This document shows, in pieces, positions 18,702 through 27,339 of a DNA stretch of 64,000 bases. The position numbers and the translations under genes are program-made. The stretch is from Advenella incenata. Lineage in GTDB: Bacteria > Pseudomonadota > Gammaproteobacteria > Burkholderiales > Burkholderiaceae_B. The notes under the pieces were generated by a model. It had not been told where the DNA came from, searched no databases, and was given only the letters and a program-made list of their open reading frames with translations. The stretch is from the NCBI RefSeq assembly GCF_004217095.1, contig NZ_SHKO01000001.1:1-64000 (forward strand), given 5' to 3'. Position 1 is the first letter of the stretch; each line of letters begins with the position of its first letter.

Positions 18702-18784
18702 AACCATCACTGCGCGTTATTGAGTTGGAAGCCCCGAGAAAGGTTTCGGATTTCATCGAGGCGTTCATCGGCATGCTGCCGTGA
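18686..18784 (+). pseudogene. Possible alpha/beta-hydrolase C-terminal fragment
   Basis: A 32-codon frame overlapping the end of the isochorismatase fragment reads VIELEAPRKVSDFIEAFIGM, ending LP. This resembles the last helix of alpha/beta hydrolases (…W-x-x-x-E-x-P-E-x-V…FL). It is directly followed by the EamA fragment. The match is short and could be chance. Confidence 0.25.
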
Positions 18785-18802
18785 AACTAATGGAGTATTT
18801 GA

Positions 18803-19294
18803 ATGAGTGGTAGCTCAACTTGGCTGCGAGGTGCAGCCATGCTTACAGCAACAGCCATGGCATGGGGCGGAATGTTCCCGGTCATGAAGCCGCTGCTGGG
18901 CGACATCGATCCGATCACGTTGACCTTGGTGCGCTTCGGATTTGCCGTGCCTGTTCTGATTGCTCTACTGGTGATCAAGGAAGGGTTGGGGACATTGTCG
19001 ACCAGCGGCAAGGCGTTGCAGTTATGGTGGCTCGGAACATTAGGTTTCGCTGGTTTTGGGCTGTTGCTCGTACTGGGCCTCAAGAGCACGCGTCCAGAAC
19101 ATGCCGCTGTGATTCCAGCCTTGATGCCCTTGATCGCAATCGTGGTCGCATCGATCCGTGGACGGTCATGGCCATCTTCGCGGGCGCTCACTGCGGTAAT
19201 GGCGGGAATCGCGGGAGTTTGCCTGGTCGTGACCCGTGGTGATCCGGGCATGTTGCTGGGCGGAGGTGCAGGTCACGGAGAGCCAACACCATGA
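18803..19294 (+). pseudogene. EamA/DMT-family transporter, C-terminal half missing
   Basis: The frame starts normally and encodes five hydrophobic segments of the drug/metabolite transporter fold: TATAMAWGGMFPVMKPLLG, ITLTLVRFGFAVPVLIALLV, LWWLGTLGFAGFGLLLVLG, HAAVIPALMPLIAIVVASI and ALTAVMAGIAGVCLVVT. It then ends at GGGAGHGEPTP. EamA proteins have ten such segments and about 300 residues, so the second half is lost at a junction near 19280. The stop overlaps the ATG of the hsdM fragment, making a misleading operon-like layout. It is probably inactive. Confidence 0.75.
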
Positions 19295-19584
19295 CCGAAC
19301 TCGATAAAAAACAACTGGGGACTACTCTGTGGGGAATCGCCGACCAACAGCGGGGCGCGATGAATGCAGACGATTTTCGCGACTACATGCTCTCCTTCTT
19401 ATTCCTGCGCTATCTGTCCGACAACTACGAGGTAGCTGCACACAAAGAATTAGGCTCGGATTATCCGACACTGGACACGGGTGTCCTAAATAGAACTGTC
19501 TTTGGTTGGTTCATGCCCGCTGATTCTTTCGACGAAATACAACATGAAAGCTTCTCTGCCCTGTGCCATCATAGGTATAGATAG
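19291..19584 (+). pseudogene. hsdM: Type I restriction methylase HsdM, N-terminal fragment
   Basis: The first 85 residues match the HsdM N-terminal helical domain: KKQLGTTLWGIADQQRGAMN, DDFRDYMLSFLFLRYLSDNY and HKELGSDYP. HsdM is normally about 500 residues with NPPF methylase motifs; here the frame ends after 97 residues. Homology is lost near 19530, where the opposite-strand nuclease gene ends. No hsdR or hsdS is present in the window. It is the remnant of a type I restriction system cut by insertion of the following block. Confidence 0.8.
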
Positions 19585-20053
19585 TTTCGAACACCTGAAT
19601 CGACTTTTTTGAAGCTAAATTTGCGACTGCTTCTGCTTCGTGCTGAGCTACAGCCACAGCATTGGTGAATGGTGTGAAAACTCCAACTAGAAGAATGCCA
19701 GAACCTTGGCTGTTGGCAATCGAGTGCATCGAAGCCTTGTCGTACTTTGCTTCTATAACAGAATGAAAAACGGCTGAGAATGACTCATCAGGTTCGTAAA
19801 TTAGCCTGCGGTGATCCGGTACATGCTCTACATCATCAGACGCCCCTGAAGTAAGGCTAATTGCGTGATGACTGTCTAAAAAGGCGTCTGTGATCTCGAT
19901 CCACGTTTTCCTTCCATTCAATTCAACAATAGCTTCTGGAGGCTCAGGTCGCTCCAGTATTTTCAAGTTAATACCATCCTTTTCTAAGTAATCCTTGAAT
20001 TGGCGAAGAACAGCCTCTTCATGCAAGTTTTTTAGATTTCTTCGACTAACCAT
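19511..20053 (-). CDS. Putative PD-(D/E)XK-type nuclease, unrecognised family
   Basis: A 180-residue protein with a possible nuclease core: PPEAIVELNGRKTWIEITDA gives E40...E53-x-T55 in a beta-hairpin setting, a variant of D...E-x-K. It is preceded by a helix with conserved-looking acids (HEEAVLRQFKDYLEKDG) and followed by an alpha/beta tail with GSGILLVGVFTPF. The C-terminal codons run over the hsdM fragment on the other strand, so the 3' end may be partly recruited sequence. The frame is intact and the ATG follows the upstream small frame directly. Function is inferred only from the fold-like pattern. Confidence 0.5.
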   Translation of the reverse strand: MVSRRNLKNLHEEAVLRQFKDYLEKDGINLKILERPEPPEAIVELNGRKTWIEITDAFLDSHHAISLTSGASDDVEHVPDHRRLIYEPDESFSAVFHSVIEAKYDKASMHSIANSQGSGILLVGVFTPFTNAVAVAQHEAEAVANLASKKSIQVFETIYTYDGTGQRSFHVVFRRKNQRA

Positions 20054-20251
20054 TTATGACACCTGTTTATTAACTCGAATTATGGTACGGAGTAAATACT
20101 CCCACGAATCTTGCTGTATCTGCAATACCCATTCCTTTTTTTTGCTGCGCAGCTGAATTATTTTATCGTGCATAATCTGATCAGCTTGCCGCACCTTATG
20201 CTTCCCTTCCCCTTTCGCTTTGCCTATACGAATCTGTGCGCTAAGCATCAT
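20054..20251 (-). CDS. Small basic protein or C-terminal remnant
   Basis: This 65-codon frame (MMLSAQIRIGKAKGEGKHKV … ending VNKQVS) stops immediately before the ATG of the nuclease-like gene, the spacing expected of coupled genes. It is Lys/Arg-rich and helical, with no known motif. Its upstream side is IS debris, so it may be the tail of a longer gene that lost its start. Support is limited to the adjacency. Confidence 0.3.
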   Translation of the reverse strand: MMLSAQIRIGKAKGEGKHKVRQADQIMHDKIIQLRSKKKEWVLQIQQDSWEYLLRTIIRVNKQVS

Positions 20252-20309
20252 GAGTGGCCAGACTTTTATAGACAGTTCGTAGCCTCAGAAAAGTATTGCT
20301 ATTCATAGA

Positions 20310-20552
20310 TTACCGGTGATAGGTTGTCCGATAGCGCAGACTTACCGTACCGATTGATCTGGGCTATAGGCTGTGGCTCGAAACGCTCAATCGTTGAGAC
20401 ACTTCAGCCACCGGTCGGTGGTGTTCTGTAATTTGCTTTATCGCTTCGAGTTTGAATTCTTCCGTAAATCGGACCTTACTCATAATAATCTCCGTCTGTG
20501 AGTATTATGAGGCTTAAAAGTGTCTAGTAAACCCTGGCCGATTCATAGTATC
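20310..20552 (-). mobile_element. IS3-family orfA remnant with one insertion end
   Basis: From the ATG at 20483 (minus) the frame reads MSKVRFTEEFKLEAIKQITE then HHRPVAEVSQRLSVSSHSL and hits TAG at 20364-20366. Restoring one lost base continues it as YAQINRYGKSAL. This is the N-terminal helix-turn-helix of IS3-family OrfA (usually …SLYxWIKRYGK). Upstream, the minus strand reads TGAATCGGCCAGGGTTTACT then AGACACTTTTAAGCC, which looks like the element's left end (near 20552). No orfB is present. The sequence 20553-20790 beyond it shows no recognisable gene. Confidence 0.7.
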
Positions 20553-20796
20553 GTCCCACGAGGAAGATATCTCTGCTTACATGCGATAGCGCTTTGACCG
20601 GGCTGGGTTGACGACCTCCACACTCAACATGCAACGCTTGGCGAAAGAAGTTTCGTAACCTATTTACGGTGGTACTTCGGGATATCTCACGATTGTGCTG
20701 TTTGTTATCGTGTTATGGAAAATATAGAAAAGAGTACAATTTATTATGGCGAAATTCTACTTTCAAAATACGCTGTAAATTCCAACGAGGTTGATG

Positions 20797-21699
20797 ATGC
20801 AAATTTATAAACATGACAATGGTAATCTCAAAGAGATAAAGGAAAAGCCGTTCAAATTAGAACGTGAAATACAGCAAATGTTTGAATCCAACTTGATGAA
20901 AATCATGGATCTTAATTTAGTGCGTAGTGAGTTTTCCATCAAAAACAAACGCATTGATACTTTGGGGTTTGATGATCAAACAAAAGCGTTTGTCATCATC
21001 GAATATAAGCGCAACAGAAATGTAAGCGTTATTGATCAAGGCTTTACGTATCTCAGTTTAATGCTTGAGAACAAGGCTGATTTTATCGTCGAGTATAATG
21101 AACAGTTAAAAAAAAATTTAAAACGCAACGATGTCGATTGGAGTCAAACGAGAGTTGCTTTCGTTTCCCCTTCATTCACGGAGAATCAGGTTCAAGCCAC
21201 AAATTTTAAAGATATAGCCATTGAACTTTGGGAAATACGTCAGTATGAGAATGGTCTGATATCAATAAATCAGCTGAAGCAGAGTAAGTCTGCTGCTAGC
21301 ATAAAGCCAATTGCCCAACAAAATAATGAATTAAAGAAAGTGACAGATGAAATAAAAATCTATACTGAAGAGGATCATGCCTCCCGCGGAGGCGAAGTGA
21401 CTTTCGAACTTTACGAAAAATTCCGTGATGCAATATTAAATTTGGGTGATGGAATTGAGATTAAACCACAGAAGCACTATATAGCTTTCAAGAAAGATAG
21501 CAATATTGCTTGTTTGGAATTGCAGAAGAAAAAATTAAAAATCTACATCGGCGCAAAAGCGGGATCGCTTGACGATTCAAAAGCGCTGGCAAAAGACGTG
21601 TCCACAATCGGCCATTGGGGCACGGGAGATTATGAGATCACGGTCGACGATGACACCAATTTGGAATACATAATGAGCTTGATCAGACAGGTGCTGTGA
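20797..21699 (+). CDS. DUF5655 protein with N-terminal PD-(D/E)XK nuclease domain
   Basis: About 300 residues. The N-terminal domain has FKLEREIQQMFESNL, then RIDTLGFDDQTKAFVIIEYK (D54...E69-x-K71 from the chosen start) and QGFTYLSLMLENKADF, the core of the restriction-endonuclease fold. After a charged linker the C-terminus (about 205-300) is the DUF5655 domain: LYEKFRDAILNLGD, IEIKPQKHYIAFKK and IGHWGTGDYEITVDD. The start ATG at 20797 has GAGG 6 bp upstream; an ATG at 20794 is equally possible. It stands alone in a zone of gene debris, is AT-rich, and is probably a restriction-like or DNA-repair nuclease brought in by transfer. Confidence 0.75.
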   Translation: MQIYKHDNGNLKEIKEKPFKLEREIQQMFESNLMKIMDLNLVRSEFSIKNKRIDTLGFDDQTKAFVIIEYKRNRNVSVIDQGFTYLSLMLENKADFIVEYNEQLKKNLKRNDVDWSQTRVAFVSPSFTENQVQATNFKDIAIELWEIRQYENGLISINQLKQSKSAASIKPIAQQNNELKKVTDEIKIYTEEDHASRGGEVTFELYEKFRDAILNLGDGIEIKPQKHYIAFKKDSNIACLELQKKKLKIYIGAKAGSLDDSKALAKDVSTIGHWGTGDYEITVDDDTNLEYIMSLIRQVL

Positions 21700-21814
21700 T
21701 TAATTTAAGATAATTTTTAGAGATTATATCGGCACTAGGTAGAAACGCATGATGCTTAGGTAACGACACAGTGGTGGCAAAGGAATTACCACATGTAATT
21801 TAAAAGAATTCTCC

Positions 21815-22555
21815 ATGAACGAATATGTAAAACACTCGATTCGGAAATTCCACAAGCTATATCAGCAACGAGTTTTCGATCAAGACGATGTTGCATTGAT
21901 ACTTGTTTTAGTACGCGACTATACAGCTAAGGGTGGTTTGCTTCGCGAGTTAGGTGATTTTTTAGCACACCCAGATCGAAAGGACAGAGGGCTCCTAATT
22001 ACCGAAATCCATAGAATTGCCGCGCTTCATGACGAATTTCTTACAGAAGAATACCGCTTGCGCAGAAATGGCTTGGAGTACGACTATACAAAACTCCCAC
22101 GCTTTCACGGTATAACAAGAGACCAACTGTCAAATGAACTGGCCGCCGTTTTATCTTTCAGTGATGTAGACACCCGCAACTTTGACTCTAATAGTCATAG
22201 TTTTCGCGAGTTTGTAGCTTGTGTGATTCTTCTTTTAGAGCCATGTCAGCTCAAAGTTAATGATCAGTTACTTCGAGTAGAGGTCGAATATGGGCACGCT
22301 ATTACGGCGCTGGTGAAATATGAGAGCCAACTTTATCGAAACAATTTTGCATCACTCCCTATTCTTTCGCTTTTAAACGTGAATATTCACATGACTCGGC
22401 AACATGAATGCTTCACGCTATCGAGTGTAGTGGCCAGACGGCACCGTTCTGGGGGACTATTTGCAATATCGCACTGCAATGATCTTGTAGAGCAGTTCAT
22501 GCATCGAGAAAATTACGAAAGAACAGAAAAGATATATGCTTTAAATTCTGTTTGA
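21815..22555 (+). CDS. Conserved-looking hypothetical protein
   Basis: A 246-residue soluble protein that I do not recognise. It starts MNEYVKHSIRKFHKLYQQRV and is helical in the first half (DDVALILVLVRDYTAKGGLL, then FLAHPDRKDRGLLIT). A more beta-rich second half has HAITALVKYESQLYR and ISHCNDLVEQFMHRE. No signal peptide, membrane segment or catalytic signature is visible. It follows the DUF5655 gene by 115 bp in the same direction and is AT-rich like it. The position suggests a defence-associated gene, but nothing in the sequence proves it. Confidence 0.6.
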   Translation: MNEYVKHSIRKFHKLYQQRVFDQDDVALILVLVRDYTAKGGLLRELGDFLAHPDRKDRGLLITEIHRIAALHDEFLTEEYRLRRNGLEYDYTKLPRFHGITRDQLSNELAAVLSFSDVDTRNFDSNSHSFREFVACVILLLEPCQLKVNDQLLRVEVEYGHAITALVKYESQLYRNNFASLPILSLLNVNIHMTRQHECFTLSSVVARRHRSGGLFAISHCNDLVEQFMHRENYERTEKIYALNSV

Positions 22556-22613
22556 TTAACTGTCGCTACACCACACTGTTAAAGCAATCCTCAAATGCTA
22601 GATTTTCTCTCGG

Positions 22614-22822
22614 GTAACAGTGGTTTTTTGGTTGCATGAGCGAGTTACCTATTTCTTGATGGATTTTTAGTGTGAGATGGCTTTTTTACCGAGCCTTGGG
22701 AATGGTGAAATCTTTTTCAACAATTCTCCTGAAAATCGCTGCGGCATACCGTAGCTCCTTAGGTTGTTGTCGGCTCGCAATAACCACTCGGCTTGTTTTC
22801 GCGCTGTAGAAATGACTTGGCT
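22614..22822 (-). pseudogene. Decayed second copy of the GHKL/DUF262 gene junction
   Basis: This stretch aligns along its length with 14112-14363, the junction between the end of the GHKL gene and the start of the DUF262 gene. Shared pieces include GTAACAGTGGTT, TTGCATGAGCGA (GGCTGCATGAGCGA in the first copy) and GTAGAAATGACTTGGCT. On the minus strand it still encodes SQVISTARKQAEWLLRAD, against SQVISTARRQVEWLLRAD in the intact gene, and a frameshifted DUF262 start (MQPKN). About 45 bp are deleted. Only the junction remains; the genes on either side are gone. Confidence 0.75.
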
Positions 22823-22851
22823 ATTTGGAATTTGTATGTAAAACGGGGGAT

Positions 22852-22884
22852 ATAGGCAAACAAGTAAGTTTGCCTATCTTTTTT
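22852..22884 (+). terminator. Rho-independent terminator
   Basis: A 10-bp stem (ATAGGCAAAC, 6-nt loop, GTTTGCCTAT) is followed by CTTTTTT. It faces rightward, so it would end transcripts from the 20.8-22.6 kb genes, and it separates them from the convergent amidase operon. It may mark the right edge of the defence zone. Confidence 0.75.
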
Positions 22885-22994
22885 CGCCATATGAAACCAG
22901 AAACAATTTCAGATAAACTTCTTGGGAAAACTTACTAATATTGAACTCGCATGGGGTTATCAAGGCCGATTCAGTAGCTTTCCTAATGATTTGA

Positions 22995-24614
22995 TTATCT
23001 GGGTGGATCAGACGGACGTACACGTTCGAAAGCAGCTCCCAGTTGCAAAACTTTTGCATCATCACCGGCCTTTCCAAGAAAAGACATGCCAATTGGAATA
23101 TTGTTGGCTGACAAGCCGCCATTCACAGTGATCTCTGGAAATCCTGTGGCCGCGGAAATTTTTGCAGCGGCATACGCATACGACTTACACGAAAAGGTGG
23201 GATCAACTTTATTTGGTACCACTGGAGCGGTGCAGCTAATAGTCGGAAAGAATAAGGCGTCATACCCTCCTTGCTCCATAATTTGAGTTAATTCCCGTTT
23301 CAATGACGGAATGACAATAGTGAGCATCCGTATATAGTCGGGAGAATTGGTGTTTCGGGTCTCCAGGTTTTCTATCAGTCCCTTGTAACGACCAGGGTTG
23401 ATCATACGGGTACCCTTGTCGGTGAGAGCGTCGAGCGTGTGCATGAAATCTTTCAGGTCTTTGGGCTGGCCAACAGGCAGTGTGGTCAGGTATGCCTCGA
23501 ACTGAGGTCGAAACTCTACAACGCCAATCGGGCCTAAAAGGGCGGGCTGTAGCGTTTCATACACTGCTGGCAGACTTATATGAACAATCCGGGCGCCTGC
23601 CTTCTCTATAGCCGCTATGGAACGCTGCTTGATGGCATCAACCTCGGTATTAGCACCATCAAAGTTGTCCACTACGGCAATAGTCTTGCCGGAGAAAGTA
23701 CTGGCGCCCAATTCCATCGTCAGCGAATTGTGTGGACGAGTTACATCCCGAGTAGCTGCATCGTTCTTATCTTCGGCTTGGATAGCATCGAGAACGATTG
23801 CCTGATCTTCAACGGTCCGGGTGATCGCGCCGGCGACATCTGCTGTGAGTGACATCGGAATAATCCCCGAACGACTAACCAGACCAAGCGTCGTGCGCAT
23901 TCCTACTGTACCAGTAACGCTAGCAGGCGAACGGATGGAACCCGTGGTATCTGTACCCAAGGCGAAGGGCGCGAAGTTTGCCGCCACGGCGGCGGCGGAG
24001 CCACTACTGGAGCCGTCGGCGGTGCGCAGCGGGTTGAAGGGGTTTAGCGTTTGGCCACCTACCGAGCTATAGCCGTACCACCCGTAGGACGCCGCAAGCT
24101 CTGACATATTGGTTTTGCCCAGCAGGACCGCACCTTGATTTAGCAGCTTCTGTATGACGAACGCGTTAGATGTCGGTTTCGATGTGCGAAGTGCCATCGA
24201 ACCACCGGTAGTGGGCATCTCTACTGTGTCGAAGTTGTCCTTGGCTAGAAACGGTATGCCAGCCAAAGGCGCATTACGCTGGTTTTTGCCTTGTTGTGCT
24301 CTCCAGACATCCCAGGCTCTGGCTTGCTCCATGGCCTTGTCATTAACAGACAACACGGCATGGATGCCATTGGCGCCGCTGTCCTCGGTTTCGATGCGCT
24401 TTAAATAAGCAGTAACAAGCTCTGCGGAAGTGAGGGTTCCACTATCCAGCGCTGTTCGCAACTCTGCTAAGCCCATGTTTATTATCTTATTGGGAGCGAC
24501 ACCTGCACCCACCCAGGTAGGAGCGGTGATCATCGCCCAGATCAGAAAGAGTATGGTTCGTTGCGCCGGGATCCGATTTCGGGGGATAAAACGAAGAAGA
24601 ATTTTATGATGCAT
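22995..24614 (-). CDS. Amidase-signature hydrolase, exported
   Basis: A 539-residue amidase of the GatA/fatty-acid-amide-hydrolase family. The Ser-Ser-Lys triad is visible: Lys in IPFLAKDNFDT, the cis-Ser in DGSSSGSAAAVAA and the nucleophile region GTDTTGSIRSPA. An N-terminal hydrophobic segment (TILFLIWAMITAPTWVGAG) looks like a signal peptide, so it probably works in the periplasm. It is the last gene of a leftward cluster, 65 bp after a Bug-type receptor. The pairing suggests an imported or periplasmic amide that is hydrolysed before oxidation by the flavoprotein genes. Substrate unknown. Length is normal. Confidence 0.85.
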   Translation of the reverse strand: MHHKILLRFIPRNRIPAQRTILFLIWAMITAPTWVGAGVAPNKIINMGLAELRTALDSGTLTSAELVTAYLKRIETEDSGANGIHAVLSVNDKAMEQARAWDVWRAQQGKNQRNAPLAGIPFLAKDNFDTVEMPTTGGSMALRTSKPTSNAFVIQKLLNQGAVLLGKTNMSELAASYGWYGYSSVGGQTLNPFNPLRTADGSSSGSAAAVAANFAPFALGTDTTGSIRSPASVTGTVGMRTTLGLVSRSGIIPMSLTADVAGAITRTVEDQAIVLDAIQAEDKNDAATRDVTRPHNSLTMELGASTFSGKTIAVVDNFDGANTEVDAIKQRSIAAIEKAGARIVHISLPAVYETLQPALLGPIGVVEFRPQFEAYLTTLPVGQPKDLKDFMHTLDALTDKGTRMINPGRYKGLIENLETRNTNSPDYIRMLTIVIPSLKRELTQIMEQGGYDALFFPTISCTAPVVPNKVDPTFSCKSYAYAAAKISAATGFPEITVNGGLSANNIPIGMSFLGKAGDDAKVLQLGAAFERVRPSDPPR

Positions 24615-24679
24615 GTTTAACCTTTCTTATGGTTGTGGTTAATGTTTCGCAGTGATAACAGGAGACGCGTGGCGCGTTT

Positions 24680-25687
24680 CTAGTCGACGGTTGCGCCGGA
24701 CGCTTTGACCACTGGTTCCCACTTGGTTCGCTCCTCACGCAGCAACTTGGCGAAGAAGCTCGCATCGCCTCCAATAGAGCCAGATGTGCGCTCAACACCC
24801 ATGTCGCCGAGTTGTTTCACCATTTCAGGGTTTTGCATCGCTTTGTTGATCTGCGTATTGATTTGGCTGACGATAGTTAAAGGAATTCCTGCCGGCCCGA
24901 CAAGGCCGAACACAACGCTCGCCTCCATATCCTTGTAGCCTGCCTCTTGCATAGTTGGGATATTTTTGAGCACGGCGACACGATCGGCTGCCGTAATTGC
25001 GAGCGCGCGTACCTTCCCCGCCTGGATCATCGGAAGGGCCGCCGGGATCGAGGCAAAGAACATGTCTACTCGACCACCCACCAGATCTGTCATAGCAGGC
25101 GCTGCACCGCGATAGGGAACATGCAACATATCGGTTCCGAGCTTGTGCTTCCAGGATTCACCGACCAGGTGAGCCAAGGTGCCGTTTCCTGAAGAGGCAA
25201 AGGACAGCGATTTGTTTTTACCCGCAGCTAATAGTTCATCCACGCTGGTGTATGGTCCGCTAGCGGAGACGATTAATACAAGCGGTACTCTGGCAAGCAA
25301 CGCGATAGGTTGCATATCTTTTTCAATATCAAAGGGAATTTGGTGATAGAGAAACTGGTTCACGATCATATTGCTTGATTCGCCCAGCGCCAAGGTATAG
25401 CCATCGGGCTGCGCCTTGAATGCTTGATCGAACCCAATATTTCCGCCACCTCCAGGACGATTATCAGGAATGAACGCCCAGTTAGCAGATTCTGTTACTG
25501 CTTTAGCCATTAAGCGAGCCATTGTGTCTGTTCCTCCTCCTGGTGGCGCGGGAATAACGAGCCTGATCGGTTTGGTCGGAAAGTTTTCTGCCAAACTGGT
25601 TCCCGCCGCTAGTAACGCTGCCCCCATAACGGCGGCGCGGATCATGTTACGTCGGCTAAATGTGAAATTTTTTGTCATCGTTTTCAT
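24680..25687 (-). CDS. Bug/TctC-family periplasmic solute-binding protein
   Basis: A 335-residue tripartite-tricarboxylate-type receptor. The N-terminus carries a Tat-like signal (FSRRNMIRAAVMGAALLAAG … SLA-E) and then the family opening FPTKPIRLVIPAPPGGGTDT, followed by NRPGGGGNIGFDQAFKAQPD and DMLHVPYRGAAPAMTDLVGG. Such receptors bind small carboxylates or amides in the periplasm. No TctA/TctB membrane genes are nearby, which is usual for the many orphan Bug proteins of Alcaligenaceae. It sits between the FAD-protein genes and the amidase in one direction. The gap to the FAD gene (25688-25951) shows no gene or clear terminator. Confidence 0.9.
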   Translation of the reverse strand: MKTMTKNFTFSRRNMIRAAVMGAALLAAGTSLAENFPTKPIRLVIPAPPGGGTDTMARLMAKAVTESANWAFIPDNRPGGGGNIGFDQAFKAQPDGYTLALGESSNMIVNQFLYHQIPFDIEKDMQPIALLARVPLVLIVSASGPYTSVDELLAAGKNKSLSFASSGNGTLAHLVGESWKHKLGTDMLHVPYRGAAPAMTDLVGGRVDMFFASIPAALPMIQAGKVRALAITAADRVAVLKNIPTMQEAGYKDMEASVVFGLVGPAGIPLTIVSQINTQINKAMQNPEMVKQLGDMGVERTSGSIGGDASFFAKLLREERTKWEPVVKASGATVD

Positions 25688-25951
25688 AATTTATTCCATC
25701 AAGATTTTTTGTATATATTTCTGGGAAAGCAAGGTTCAATCTGTTGGTTTTAATAAATGTTGCATGCTTATAAATTCTATAGAAACAAAGCAGTAAGACA
25801 ATCAATATAAAAGTCGTTGCTGATGCCCTGCTGTTATACATTCGTCCAAAGATGTTGCACGTCACTGGAGATAACGAAGAGGTTAAGCGCGACAACCTTT
25901 TACACGGACCAGTATTCATAGGAAAACTCAGAGTAGCGAACGCCGGGAATA

Positions 25952-27337
25952 TCAATCAGAGTCGGAGTAATTGGCAATGGCCTGTAAAGTCACGGGCTTG
26001 ATCGGAGAGCGGACCCGATAGCTGCCGATTTCGTCGACCGTACGACAAAGGCGTTCTGAAAGAATTTGGGTCACCACTCCACCGCACACTCTTCCCTGAC
26101 AAGGCCCCATGCCGCATCGGCTGAAAAATTTGGTTTGATTCGGGCCGATGCATCCAATGTCTGCCATTTGGCGAATCTCACCTGCGGTGACATGCTCACA
26201 GCGGCAGACCGTAGTATTGTCAGCAGGCGCGCAGATCCAATCAGGAGGACGATACAGGCTATCGAGGAACGGGCGTATGGCCAATTGGATTTGAAGGGCT
26301 TTTTTCCAGGGGAGTGCATGGTCATGCAACTGCGACTTGGTCAGTACTCCTAAGGCATTAGCGGCACCCAGGGCGGCCAATGCTCCTGATTTTTCGGCGG
26401 CTTTTGCCCCTGCTATCGCGACACCGTCGCCGGCTATCCGAAAACCGGCAACAGAAGTCTGGCCGTAATCGTCACAGACAACACGCCAGGCTCGTTGTAT
26501 GTCCACCCATCGGTGCTCGACCCGCATTAGCTGGGATATTTGATGGTTAGGCACTACTCCATGATGAAGCAATACGGTATCTGCAGCAATTTCTCGAATC
26601 ACCTCACCATCGCTGAAACGTACAGCTTTAGCGCGATCGTGACCTAACACCTCAACATTCCTGGCGCAACGAAACCACGGCACTCGATGTAAAACCAAGC
26701 TAGCCATAAGCGCTACCCCTTTGGCGAGATAGCCTGGTGCACGCAATGCAGAGGGTAGGTGCCGCGTCGCCAAACCTCGATTGCTCCTGGGAGAAGTCTC
26801 AATGACGGCTGCGACCTGTGCTCCTGCATCAAGCAGTTGCCGGGCCACCAATAGTAACAAGGGGCCACATCCAACCAGAACCACCGGTCCGGACGGAATA
26901 GATGCATCGGCCTTCAGGGCGATTTGGGCAGCGCCGGCGGTCAGAACACCTGGCAATGTCCACCCGATCAAAGGTGATGCTCTTTCTATTGCACCGGTGG
27001 CAGCAATGATTTGTTTTCCCTGAATGCTGCGCGTTGTACCGTCCGACAGCATTGTCACCACCAAATCGGGTGATATATCCCAGACCGTTGTATTAAAGGC
27101 TCGGTGTATGGGACTGGCCATGAGTTTTTGAGCCAATTGCAATCCATCCTGGTAGTCCGGTCCTAACATTCGTCGCACATGTTGGTCTGCATGCAGGGTA
27201 TTGCGATAGATCTGTCCTCCTGGGGCTGCTTGCTCGTCGATTATCAGGGTTCGTAGGCCATATCGATTTGCCTCTAACGCCGCTCGTATGCCAGCTGGGC
27301 CAGCGCCTATGACTACCAGGTCGTATTCTTTCATCAT
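25952..27337 (-). CDS. NAD(P)/FAD-type oxidoreductase subunit with BFD-like [2Fe-2S] domain
   Basis: A 461-residue subunit of the HcnB/opine-oxidase A type. It begins YDLVVIGAGPAGIRAALEA (FAD dinucleotide fold) with EQAAPGGQIYR, and a second dinucleotide fold near 150 (SGPVVLVGCGPLLLLVARQL). The C-terminal four-Cys cluster CRCE...CGMGPCQGRVC binds [2Fe-2S]. With the small ferredoxin-like and DadA-like genes just upstream it should form a heterotrimeric dye-linked dehydrogenase that oxidises an amino-acid-like substrate and passes electrons to the respiratory chain. The start ATG pair at 27337 has GGGAGG upstream, inside the previous gene's end. Confidence 0.88.
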   Translation of the reverse strand: MMKEYDLVVIGAGPAGIRAALEANRYGLRTLIIDEQAAPGGQIYRNTLHADQHVRRMLGPDYQDGLQLAQKLMASPIHRAFNTTVWDISPDLVVTMLSDGTTRSIQGKQIIAATGAIERASPLIGWTLPGVLTAGAAQIALKADASIPSGPVVLVGCGPLLLLVARQLLDAGAQVAAVIETSPRSNRGLATRHLPSALRAPGYLAKGVALMASLVLHRVPWFRCARNVEVLGHDRAKAVRFSDGEVIREIAADTVLLHHGVVPNHQISQLMRVEHRWVDIQRAWRVVCDDYGQTSVAGFRIAGDGVAIAGAKAAEKSGALAALGAANALGVLTKSQLHDHALPWKKALQIQLAIRPFLDSLYRPPDWICAPADNTTVCRCEHVTAGEIRQMADIGCIGPNQTKFFSRCGMGPCQGRVCGGVVTQILSERLCRTVDEIGSYRVRSPIKPVTLQAIANYSDSD

Positions 27338-27339
27338 AA

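Noticed and set aside
19291-19584. Functional type I restriction system
   Set aside because: Only the N-terminal 85 residues of HsdM remain and no hsdS or hsdR is present in the window.
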